A stretch of DNA of 5,884 nucleotides from Nitrosomonadaceae bacterium. Its GTDB lineage: Bacteria > Pseudomonadota > Gammaproteobacteria > Burkholderiales > Nitrosomonadaceae. Positions within the stretch are counted from its first letter, which is position 1, and each line of letters begins with the position of its first letter. Both the position numbers and the translations under genes were made by a program. The notes under the pieces are model-generated. The model was given only the letters and a program-made list of their open reading frames with translations. It did not search any database and was not told the origin of the DNA. The stretch lies in the NCBI GenBank assembly GCA_024644425.1, contig JAHELA010000096.1, forward strand, positions 1 through 5,884. Direction: 5' to 3'. Positions 1 to 5,646 of the stretch are shown here, piece by piece.

Positions 1-765
1 GTTTCATCAATTCGATACATTACTAACTCTGGTGGAGCAATGCCTCAGGCAACGCTGAGCAAGCTGCGTAGTATCTTTCCCAAAGCAAATGTATTTTTGA
101 TGTATGGTCTCACTGAGGCTTTCCGCTCGACTTACCTACCTCCACAGGAAGTGGATAAACGACCGAATTCAATAGGCAAAGCAATTCCTAATGCTGAAGT
201 TCTCGTACTAAGAGAAGATGGCTCACAATGCACTCCTGGTGAACCAGGAGAATTAGTCCATAGAGGTGCTTTGGTATCCATGGGATATTGGAACGATTTG
301 GAAAAAACTTCGGAACGTTTTAAAACTTTTCCTCAGCGGGAAGCTGGACTTACCATTCCAGAAATAGCTGTATGGTCTGGTGATACCGTGCGAGCTGATG
401 AAGAAGGCTACTTATATTTCATTAGCCGCCGAGATGAAATGATAAAAACTTCAGGGTATCGCGTTAGTCCCACCGAAGTAGAAGAAGTGATTTATGGAAC
501 TGGTCTTGTAGGAGAAGCTGCTGCGATTGGAATCCCTCATCCTGTGCTAGGGCAAGCCATAGTTGTGATCGTAACGCCTCGGAAAGGAACCAATCTTGAT
601 ACTAACGCAGTGTTGACAGCTTGCAAACTAAACCTTCCTGCTTTCATGCTACCTAGCAAGATTCTACTCAAGGATGGCAACCTACCACGTAACCCCAATG
701 GTAAGATTGATCGAAAACTCCTTTCCCAGGAAATAAAGGACACCATTATCAAAGATAAATCATGA
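1..765 (+). CDS. AMP-forming acyl-CoA ligase, exosortase A-associated type (5' partial)
   Basis: This is the C-terminal 254 residues of an ANL-superfamily adenylating enzyme. The frame is open from base 1, where it reads IRYITNSGGAMP, a conserved stretch of the AMP-binding domain, so the true start is upstream of the window and the internal ATG at 40 is not a start. Visible motifs, numbered from base 1, are YGLTE (about 35-39, adenine/ATP site), SGD (126-128, ribose-binding Asp), the hinge RRDEMIKTSGYRVSPTEVE (about 143-161), and NPNGK near the end (Lys235, the catalytic lysine of the mobile C-terminal domain). The enzyme should form an acyl-adenylate from a carboxylate and ATP and pass it to CoA or a carrier thiol. 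The stop overlaps the decarboxylase start as ATGA, so the two are co-translated. In exosortase A loci a ligase of this type sits next to such a decarboxylase; the substrate is unknown. It resembles an NRPS adenylation domain, but no carrier domain follows. Confidence 0.9.
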   Translation, partial: VSSIRYITNSGGAMPQATLSKLRSIFPKANVFLMYGLTEAFRSTYLPPQEVDKRPNSIGKAIPNAEVLVLREDGSQCTPGEPGELVHRGALVSMGYWNDLEKTSERFKTFPQREAGLTIPEIAVWSGDTVRADEEGYLYFISRRDEMIKTSGYRVSPTEVEEVIYGTGLVGEAAAIGIPHPVLGQAIVVIVTPRKGTNLDTNAVLTACKLNLPAFMLPSKILLKDGNLPRNPNGKIDRKLLSQEIKDTIIKDKS

Positions 766-1997
766 AAAATATTCATCCAAAACATGCTCCCATAACTCAA
801 TTTCCTTTGAGTGAGGACTGCTTAGAAGTTGGTGGCATGTCACTTCTCCGTTTAGCACAACGAGTAGGTAAAACTCCTTTTTATGCTTACGACCGACAAT
901 TGATCTCGGATAGGGTTGCTCTCTTGCGTAGCCACCTGCCAGCTGAGGTTCATATCCACTATGCTATGAAGGCCAATCCTATGCCTGCAGTTGTGCAGCA
1001 TATAGCTAATCTAGTAGATGGAATAGATGTAGCTTCAGTAGGTGAGTTGGGGGTTGCCCTTGATACCCCTATATCTCCAAGTCAGATTAGTTTTGCTGGC
1101 CCAGGTAAAAGAGATAATGAGCTAAGCTGTGCTATTGCAGCCGGGATCACTTTAAATATGGAATCGGAGCAAGAGATGGAACGAATTGCTACTTTTGGAC
1201 AGAGTCTTGGCATCTGTCCAAAAGTAGCAATTCGTGTAAATCCAGATTTTGAACTTAAGTCCTCTGGTATGAAAATGAGCGGGGGACCAAAGCAGTTTGG
1301 CGTTGATGCAGAAAGCGTCCCGTCTATGCTTGCTCAGATTAATAAACTCGGACTACATTTTGAAGGATTTCATATATTTTGTGGTTCACAAAACTTGAAT
1401 GCCGCTGCTATACAAGAAGCACAAGAGAAAACCATAGAACTTGGCCTACGCTTAGCAGAACATGCTCCTGATCCAATTCGTATACTGAATATTGGTGGCG
1501 GATTCGGTATCCCTTATTTCCCCGGTGAAAAAGATCTGGATGTAATTTCTGTAAGTAAAAATTTACACCGCCTACTAGATGAAAAAAAACAACAGCTTAC
1601 TAATACAAAAATTGCGATCGAGCTTGGACGATATCTCGTCGCGGAAGCAGGTATTTATGTATGCCGAGTACTTGAGCGCAAGAAATCAAGAGGGCAAGTA
1701 TTCTTAATAACAGACGGTGGCTTGAATCACCACTTAGCCGCTTCCGGAAATTTTGGTCAGGTAATCCGTAAGAACTACCCAGTAGTTGTAGGTAACAAAA
1801 TTGTAGGCCAAGAGAGAGAAAATGTCTCAGTAGTTGGACCACTCTGCACACCACTAGATTTACTAGCTGACCAAATTGAAATGGCCAAGGCTGATGTTGG
1901 AGATTTAATTGTCGTGTTCCAATCTGGTGCTTACGGCTTAACAGCGAGTCCAACAGCATTCCTCAATCATCCTCCACCCATGGAGGTACTAGTTTAA
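762..1997 (+). CDS. PLP-dependent decarboxylase, exosortase A system-associated
   Basis: This 411-residue protein is a fold-type III PLP decarboxylase of the Orn/DAP/Arg class, related to diaminopimelate decarboxylase LysA. The barrel domain carries HYAMKAN (Lys70, expected Schiff-base lysine), VASVGEL (about 91-97), RVNPDFELK (158-166), FHIFCGSQ (203-210) and the phosphate-binding GGGFG (245-249). The C-terminal sheet domain carries ELGRYLV (287-293), GPLCTPLD (Cys362, the catalytic cysteine contributed across the dimer) and GAYG (389-392). Length and motifs are complete. The start ATG overlaps the ligase stop. No strong Shine-Dalgarno lies at normal spacing (AAAGGA at 735-740 is too far), so translation probably depends on coupling. 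Two tandem TAA codons end the gene. The family accompanies the ligase in exosortase A loci, so it probably acts on an amino-acid-like intermediate of the same pathway rather than on DAP; that is inference. Residues 141-158 are encoded by a perfect inverted repeat. Confidence 0.92.
   Translation: MKNIHPKHAPITQFPLSEDCLEVGGMSLLRLAQRVGKTPFYAYDRQLISDRVALLRSHLPAEVHIHYAMKANPMPAVVQHIANLVDGIDVASVGELGVALDTPISPSQISFAGPGKRDNELSCAIAAGITLNMESEQEMERIATFGQSLGICPKVAIRVNPDFELKSSGMKMSGGPKQFGVDAESVPSMLAQINKLGLHFEGFHIFCGSQNLNAAAIQEAQEKTIELGLRLAEHAPDPIRILNIGGGFGIPYFPGEKDLDVISVSKNLHRLLDEKKQQLTNTKIAIELGRYLVAEAGIYVCRVLERKKSRGQVFLITDGGLNHHLAASGNFGQVIRKNYPVVVGNKIVGQERENVSVVGPLCTPLDLLADQIEMAKADVGDLIVVFQSGAYGLTASPTAFLNHPPPMEVLV
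1181..1235. repeat. Perfect 23-bp inverted repeat inside the decarboxylase gene
   Basis: Bases 1181-1203 (beginning ACGAATTGCTACTTTTGG) are the exact reverse complement of 1213-1235 (ending AAAGTAGCAATTCGT), with nine bases between them. Pairing stops at A1180/G1236 outside and G1204/A1212 inside. In frame, the left arm encodes roughly RIATFGQ and the right arm roughly CPKVAIR. The surrounding protein reads as a normal family member, with the conserved RVNPDF immediately after. The mRNA would form a long, fully paired hairpin. This is far beyond the chance level for a sequence this size, whereas 7-8-bp hairpins are expected. Confidence 0.95.
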
Positions 1998-2001
1998 TAA
2001 A

Positions 2002-2013
2002 AATTATAATTTG
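2002..2013. repeat. 12-bp AT-only palindrome after the decarboxylase stop
   Basis: AAATTATAATTT is a perfect palindrome starting four bases after the second TAA of the decarboxylase gene. It has no GC stem and no following T-run, so it is not a convincing terminator. It opens the 234-bp gap to the asparagine synthase gene. The gap also holds ACTTAA-N8-TTAAGT (2088-2107) and AAAGCTTT (2115-2122), and no plausible small gene. Confidence 0.4.
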
Positions 2014-2170
2014 GCAACTGAACAGAACAGCCCTTACCCGTCTATTCGATCACAAACTGAATTTGTAGAACAAATATAAACTGGTTCACTTAACAATTTC
2101 ATTAAGTTGTTGGAAAAGCTTTCTCCCACATACACTATGTAAAATAGTTAGGTAAGGATTATTAAATTTT

Positions 2171-2180
2171 TTGTCGACAA
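2171..2180. promoter_or_regulatory. Palindrome TTGTCGACAA, possible operator upstream of the asparagine synthase gene
   Basis: A perfect 10-bp palindrome lies 51 bases before the GTG start. Beyond one T/G mismatch on each side, two further T-A pairs match, giving an imperfect 16-bp symmetry (2168-2183). Its place in the leader or promoter region fits a protein-binding site. I could not identify a regulator or a convincing -35/-10 pair here. Confidence 0.3.
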
Positions 2181-2220
2181 GAAGTAATTAATAATTAGGA
2201 TAGTGATGCATAAGATAACT

Positions 2221-2225
2221 AAGGA
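2221..2225 (+). promoter_or_regulatory. Ribosome binding site deciding a GTG start
   Basis: AAGGA ends six bases before the GTG at 2232, which is normal spacing. It supports GTG as the start. The alternative, a CTG at 2241 directly before the first cysteine codon, would be 15 bases away and is less likely. Confidence 0.75.
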
Positions 2226-2231
2226 TACGTT

Positions 2232-4070
2232 GTGAGTGGGCTGTGTGGCTGGATAGGCCAAGGTTCGACAACCACTGAAAATCGGGAACTTGTTGAACGA
2301 ATGGCGAGGCCACTTGCTCATTTTGATAATAGTAAGGTTCAGATAATAGTTGGGAGAAACAGTGCACTGGCGATAGCTGCCAAAGATGATAACACTCACT
2401 TGTACCAAAACAAGGGGCTCATGGTTGCTCTATGGGGACGCGTCCAATTTTTGAACTCTCACCTGGCCCAACTTGCCCATACTGACGGTATAGCTAAAAC
2501 ACTTGCAATAAATTGGTTGGATGATGGGGAAAAAGCATTTGCAGGTCTAGTTGGTACGTTTGTTCTTTGTATTCTAGATGAAAGTTCTGGGGAAGCTGTT
2601 TTAGCAATAGACCACATGGGAACCCAACCAGTTTCCTACCAAATTTCAAAAGAAGGGATAGTCTTTGGTACATCGGCAGATGCAATCATAGCAAATCCAC
2701 TAGCACGATCAGAGATTGACCCCCAAAATTTATATAATTATGTTTATTTTCACATGATACCCAGCCCTGGTTCAATCTATCAGGGTCAAAAACGCCTTCT
2801 GCCAGGCGAATTCCTAAATTGTAAGAACGGTCGCGTGAAAACTGGCAAGTACTGGGAAATAAATTTTACAGAAACCAAGCAAAGACCATTTGAAGAATTA
2901 AAGGAAGATTTTCTTAGAGTGCTACGTTCTAGTGTACGTAAAGCAGTAAAAAGCCAGGAAGTTGGTGCTTTTCTTAGCGGTGGAACTGATAGTTCAACAA
3001 TTGCAGGAATTTTGAGTGAAATAAATGATCGCCCTGCCCGCACTTACTCAATAGGCTTTGAAGCGACAGGATATGACGAAATGGAATATGCTCGTATCGC
3101 AGCAAAACATTTTTCCACAGAACACCATGAATACTACGTTACCCCAGACGATATTGTCGCGGCAATCCCACAAATAGCTGCAATTTTTGATCAACCTTTT
3201 GGTAACTCATCTGCAATACCCACTTTTTATTGCGCATGTAAAGCCAGAGATGATGGCGTAACCAGACTACTTGGAGGTGATGGAGGAGACGAATTGTTTG
3301 GTGGCAATGTACGCTATGCGAAACAGTATATATTTTCTCTATACGAATATCTTCCTACGGCTTTACGAAAACTAATTGTCGAACCACTTGTTTTTGGTAT
3401 TCCTGGCGGCGCTAATTTACCAGTAGTTTCCAAAGCACGCAGCTATATTGAACAAGCAAAGATACCAATGCCAGCACGTACTGAAACCTATAATTTACTG
3501 GGCCGGTATGGTCACAAGGAAGTCTTTACATCAGAATTTCTTGCAAATATAAACCCAGAACAACCGATAGCGCTCATAAATGAAACCTATTACCAAAATC
3601 ATGCTAAGAGTCTAATCAACCGCATGCTTAGTCTTGATCTTAAATTTACTCTTGCTGATAATGATTTACCAAAAGTTGTCAAATCATGTGAACTTGCTGG
3701 AATCGAGGTAGCTTTCCCTTTTCTTGATGATGAAATTGTCACTTATGCGGCTCAGCTTGAACCAAATCTAAAACTTAAAGGAACAAAGCTCCGTTATTTC
3801 TTTAAGGAAGCACTCCGGGGATTCCTTCCAAATGAAATTATTAATAAACAGAAACATGGATTTGGCTTACCTTTTGGGGTGTGGCTTCAGCATCACAAAC
3901 CCTTACAAACTCTGGCAACAGATAGTTTAAGTGATTTGAAGTCACGCAATATTATTCATGCTGATTTTATCGACAAATTACTCAAACAACATCTGGGCGA
4001 ACACGCTGGATACCATGGCACTATGGTTTGGGTATTGATGATGCTGGAGCAATGGTACAAGCAACGATAG
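2232..4070 (+). CDS. Asparagine synthase family protein with degenerate glutaminase domain
   Basis: This 612-residue protein has the AsnB two-domain plan. The C-terminal synthetase half looks active: PP-loop SGGTDSS (249-255), GDGGDELFGG (349-358), FPFLDDE (495-501) and KHGFGLPFG (541-549) are present, so ATP-driven amidation of a carboxylate is plausible. The N-terminal class II glutaminase half is unusual. It begins MSGLCGW, with Cys at residue 5. The HRGPD motif is replaced by HFDNS (about 30-34), NGEIYN by WGRVQF (68-73), and RDxxGxxPL by IDHMGTQPV (126-134). Family knowledge says Asn and Arg in the first two motifs support glutamine hydrolysis, so free ammonia or another nitrogen source may be used. 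Start: GTG with AAGGA six bases upstream. Asparagine-synthase homologues are frequent in exosortase and polysaccharide loci, where amidation of a sugar or small molecule is more likely than asparagine supply; that is inference. It follows the decarboxylase after 234 bp, so it may have its own promoter. Confidence 0.88.
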   Translation: MSGLCGWIGQGSTTTENRELVERMARPLAHFDNSKVQIIVGRNSALAIAAKDDNTHLYQNKGLMVALWGRVQFLNSHLAQLAHTDGIAKTLAINWLDDGEKAFAGLVGTFVLCILDESSGEAVLAIDHMGTQPVSYQISKEGIVFGTSADAIIANPLARSEIDPQNLYNYVYFHMIPSPGSIYQGQKRLLPGEFLNCKNGRVKTGKYWEINFTETKQRPFEELKEDFLRVLRSSVRKAVKSQEVGAFLSGGTDSSTIAGILSEINDRPARTYSIGFEATGYDEMEYARIAAKHFSTEHHEYYVTPDDIVAAIPQIAAIFDQPFGNSSAIPTFYCACKARDDGVTRLLGGDGGDELFGGNVRYAKQYIFSLYEYLPTALRKLIVEPLVFGIPGGANLPVVSKARSYIEQAKIPMPARTETYNLLGRYGHKEVFTSEFLANINPEQPIALINETYYQNHAKSLINRMLSLDLKFTLADNDLPKVVKSCELAGIEVAFPFLDDEIVTYAAQLEPNLKLKGTKLRYFFKEALRGFLPNEIINKQKHGFGLPFGVWLQHHKPLQTLATDSLSDLKSRNIIHADFIDKLLKQHLGEHAGYHGTMVWVLMMLEQWYKQR

Positions 4071-4127
4071 GCCAAGAAAACTCAAAGTTCGATCAAAATA
4101 AGAAATTGAAAATTGCAAAGCACTATC

Positions 4128-4159
4128 AAAAAAAACTGGAATACAAACCAAAATTTCAG
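4128..4159 (-). terminator. Possible Rho-independent terminator for the leftward GNAT gene
   Basis: Read on the minus strand, CTGAAAT (4159-4153) pairs with ATTCCAG (4142-4136) with one A/C mismatch across a 10-base loop, and eight T follow directly (4135-4128). It lies about 130 bases beyond the GNAT stop in the convergent gap. The stem is short and AT-rich, so it is weak. On the plus strand there is no T-run. Confidence 0.35.
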
Positions 4160-4199
4160 AAGTGAAAAACAAATCTCCTGGGTGATGATCACATCTTTC

Positions 4200-4245
4200 G
4201 CTATATTGTTCTGACAGATTGATTCTGTTTGCCAAAAACAATAGC
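4200..4245. other. Composite stem-loop between convergent genes
   Basis: GCTATATTGTT (4200-4210) pairs with AACAATAGC (4237-4245) apart from a two-base AT bulge. Inside it, ACAGA (4214-4218) pairs with TCTGT (4224-4228) over a five-base loop. Rightwards it is followed by the loosely T-rich TTCAATTTTAG. It could end the asparagine synthase transcript, but the U-tract is poor. The rest of the 219-bp gap shows no gene. Confidence 0.35.
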
Positions 4246-4289
4246 TTCAATTTTAGATGAGACATAGAGTGTGTTGCAGCTTCCATTAG

Positions 4290-5360
4290 TTAGCTGATCA
4301 CTGCTTTCGAAGCATTTAAAACGAAATATAGTAAGCGGCCAAACAAACTGGGTCGAAAATAAATATAGTCGACGAGTTGTGCCCCAGGTTTTGCGCCCCA
4401 TCGATCTTTATATGCTGCATCTCCATCACCAAGATTAACGGTCTTGATTCCCGAAAGAATAGCATCTTGTAGCATTTCATAGTCAGCAAAAAGGCCTATG
4501 CCATATTTTTTGAACTCGGCATTATACTGGCCAGAAATGCTATATCGACTTAATCCTGAATCAATCGCCAATGTATATGATATTGGACGATCATCTAACC
4601 TCACCATCCAAATACTTACACGCTTTTGAGCATCACTATTTTCTAAATAACTTTTCCAGAAAGTTTCTTTACCCTTTATTCGAGTCTTACCATCAGCATC
4701 ACCAAACAACCAAGATTGACTTTCTATCTCTGAACAATCATCTATTATTTGAGCCCATTTATAAGAAGAACAATTATTAAATTTTTCTATAGTTACTTCA
4801 CCAAGCTCCTGCAATCTTTTAAATCTTCTTTTTAAATTCTTACTTAAATTTTTACTAAGTGACTGCTTAAATTTCTCAACATAACTTGGAAGCGTTATAA
4901 CTTGTTGAGTTCCTCGATTTATTTCATGACACATCCACCCTAAATCACTAAATTTTGATCTTAATAATTGATTAATTGGCTGATCTATACCTGTCGGACC
5001 TATTCGAACAATGTTCTCTTTAATTTCATAATGAATTGTTTCAACTAAAGCGTTTGCACAACCTAAAGTTAATTTTGTAGAGTGAAGAATTACTCTAAAT
5101 GGGTAATAGAAACCTGCTGCAGATAGTATTTTAATACCAAATTTTGATACCAACATGTAAGGATAAACACCTTGTAATTTATTGCTAGTATCCAGTATCG
5201 AAATATATTTTACCAACGAATCAGGATGTTTATATGGCAGATACTTAGATTCCCATGATGAATACCAGTTTTTATCCATAAACTGAAACTCTGGAGAAAC
5301 CTGATCTGCCAAATGTTGCCATGCTGATTTGTCAATTTCATTCACAATGAATGTCTGCAA
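4290..5360 (-). CDS. GNAT-family acyltransferase, CelD/FemAB-like (Acetyltransf_6 type)
   Basis: This 356-residue cytoplasmic protein resembles the CelD/BcsL-like and FemAB-related acyltransferases found in polysaccharide and PEP-CTERM loci. The N-terminal half (about 1-160) has features such as FQFMDKNWYSSW (26-36), typical of the first GNAT-like fold. A basic linker with repeated SKNLSKNLKRRFKR (169-182) follows. The second GNAT fold contains IESQSW (212-217), ISGQYNAEFKKYGIGL (275-290, acyl-donor region) and the family signature LGDGDAAYKDRWG (310-322). There is no signal peptide. It probably transfers an acyl or aminoacyl group to a sugar or amino sugar of an envelope polymer; the acceptor cannot be read from sequence. 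The start is TTG, supported by AAGGAG six bases upstream. The gene converges on the asparagine synthase gene and diverges from the Sel1 gene, so it is a separate transcript. It is more AT-rich than the ligase: 15 G/C in 4801-4860 against 27 in 421-480. Confidence 0.82.
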   Translation of the reverse strand: MQTFIVNEIDKSAWQHLADQVSPEFQFMDKNWYSSWESKYLPYKHPDSLVKYISILDTSNKLQGVYPYMLVSKFGIKILSAAGFYYPFRVILHSTKLTLGCANALVETIHYEIKENIVRIGPTGIDQPINQLLRSKFSDLGWMCHEINRGTQQVITLPSYVEKFKQSLSKNLSKNLKRRFKRLQELGEVTIEKFNNCSSYKWAQIIDDCSEIESQSWLFGDADGKTRIKGKETFWKSYLENSDAQKRVSIWMVRLDDRPISYTLAIDSGLSRYSISGQYNAEFKKYGIGLFADYEMLQDAILSGIKTVNLGDGDAAYKDRWGAKPGAQLVDYIYFRPSLFGRLLYFVLNASKAVIS

Positions 5361-5366
5361 AATGCT

Positions 5367-5372
5367 CTCCTT
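5367..5372 (-). promoter_or_regulatory. Ribosome binding site deciding a TTG start
   Basis: On the minus strand AAGGAG is followed by six bases and then TTG (5360-5358). Strength and spacing are ideal, and no in-frame ATG or GTG lies nearby, so TTG initiation is well supported. Confidence 0.8.
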
Positions 5373-5374
5373 AT

Positions 5375-5403
5375 TATATTGAATATAGCTTTAAGAAAAG
5401 CTA
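5375..5403. promoter_or_regulatory. Abutting palindromes in the likely GNAT promoter
   Basis: TATATT-G-AATATA (5375-5387) is symmetrical about one base. It abuts TAGCTTT-AAGA-AAAGCTA (5386-5403), a perfect 7-bp inverted repeat with a four-base loop. On the minus strand TATATT (5387-5382) is a fair -10 hexamer that would give a leader of about 20 bases, but the matching -35 region (TGTTGC or TTGCTT) is poor. The repeats may be operators or simply AT-rich promoter DNA. Confidence 0.3.
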
Positions 5404-5407
5404 AGCA

Positions 5408-5425
5408 ACATAAATTAGTTTATGT
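5408..5425. repeat. Inverted repeat ACATAAA-N4-TTTATGT, copy 1
   Basis: Perfect 7-bp arms flank TTAG, and the right arm continues as TTTATGTGAAAG. The site lies next to the possible -35 region of the GNAT gene. The same arm recurs at 5462-5482, and a near half-site (TTTAATGTGAAA) lies between the two copies, which suggests a regulator site. Confidence 0.5.
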
Positions 5426-5461
5426 GAAAGAGAAAATATTTAATGTGAAAAACTACCTCTT

Positions 5462-5482
5462 ACATAAAAGGAATTTTTATGT
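5462..5482. repeat. Inverted repeat ACATAAAA-N5-TTTTATGT, copy 2
   Basis: Perfect 8-bp arms flank GGAAT, and the right arm continues as TTTTATGTGATTTTTATT. The arm is the same as in the copy at 5408-5425, with centres about 55 bp apart. Read rightwards it is a weak hairpin followed by a T-rich stretch, but no gene lies upstream on that strand to terminate, so an operator fits better. Confidence 0.5.
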
Positions 5483-5590
5483 GATTTTTATTACAGAAAT
5501 AACTTGTAAGTTTTAGTAATGTACTAAGCATAATTAATTAAGAGGAATACTTAATAATAGTTGTTATGCACGAGACTAATTTGAAGATGT

Positions 5591-5600
5591 ACCGATCGGT
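5591..5600. promoter_or_regulatory. Palindrome ACCGATCGGT upstream of the Sel1 gene
   Basis: This perfect, comparatively GC-rich 10-bp palindrome stands out in an AT-rich gap, 46 bases before the Sel1 ATG. It could be a repressor or activator site. Just downstream TATCCT (5609-5614) is a possible -10, but no -35 at proper spacing is evident. Confidence 0.3.
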
Positions 5601-5632
5601 GCTAGACATATCCTAAATGTTAAGTAACTAAT

Positions 5633-5638
5633 GAGAGG
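5633..5638 (+). promoter_or_regulatory. Ribosome binding site of the Sel1 gene
   Basis: GAGAGG ends eight bases before the ATG at 5647. ATGs at 5631 and 5640 are in another frame, so 5647 is the start. Confidence 0.65.
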
Positions 5639-5646
5639 TATGGACA

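Noticed and set aside
233..250. Hairpin CTCCTGG-TGAA-CCAGGAG in the ligase gene
   Set aside because: A 7-8-bp hairpin is expected by chance in a window this size, and it encodes the conserved GEPGEL stretch; no U-tract follows.
40..765. ATG at 40 as the start of the ligase gene
   Set aside because: The frame is open from base 1 and encodes conserved AMP-binding-domain sequence upstream of that ATG; the gene is cut by the window edge.
1600..1959. Minus-strand ORF inside the decarboxylase gene
   Set aside because: It is antisense to conserved decarboxylase motifs and has no family-like sequence of its own; treated as a shadow. The same holds for minus ORFs at 537-800, 2148-2408, 2494-2685, 2786-3043 and 4201-4401, and the plus ORF at 4571-4780.
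2052..2074. ACAAA / TTTGT / ACAAA mutually exclusive mini-hairpins, as in an attenuator or riboswitch
   Set aside because: The arms are only 5 bp and AT-rich, with no leader peptide, no terminator and no known aptamer pattern.
1998..2231. Sigma-54 promoter (GG-N10-GC), sought because EPS/PEP-CTERM genes can use it
   Set aside because: The GG dinucleotides I checked in this gap and in 5361-5646 lack a GC at the right distance.
2241..2246. CTG start directly before the Cys codon of the asparagine synthase (would give the canonical N-terminal Cys)
   Set aside because: CTG is a rare start and the RBS would be 15 bases away, whereas GTG at 2232 has ideal spacing.
3978..4286. Minus-strand ORF starting just after the GNAT stop
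   Set aside because: It overlaps the 3' end of the asparagine synthase gene by about 90 bases, has no RBS and shows no recognisable protein features.
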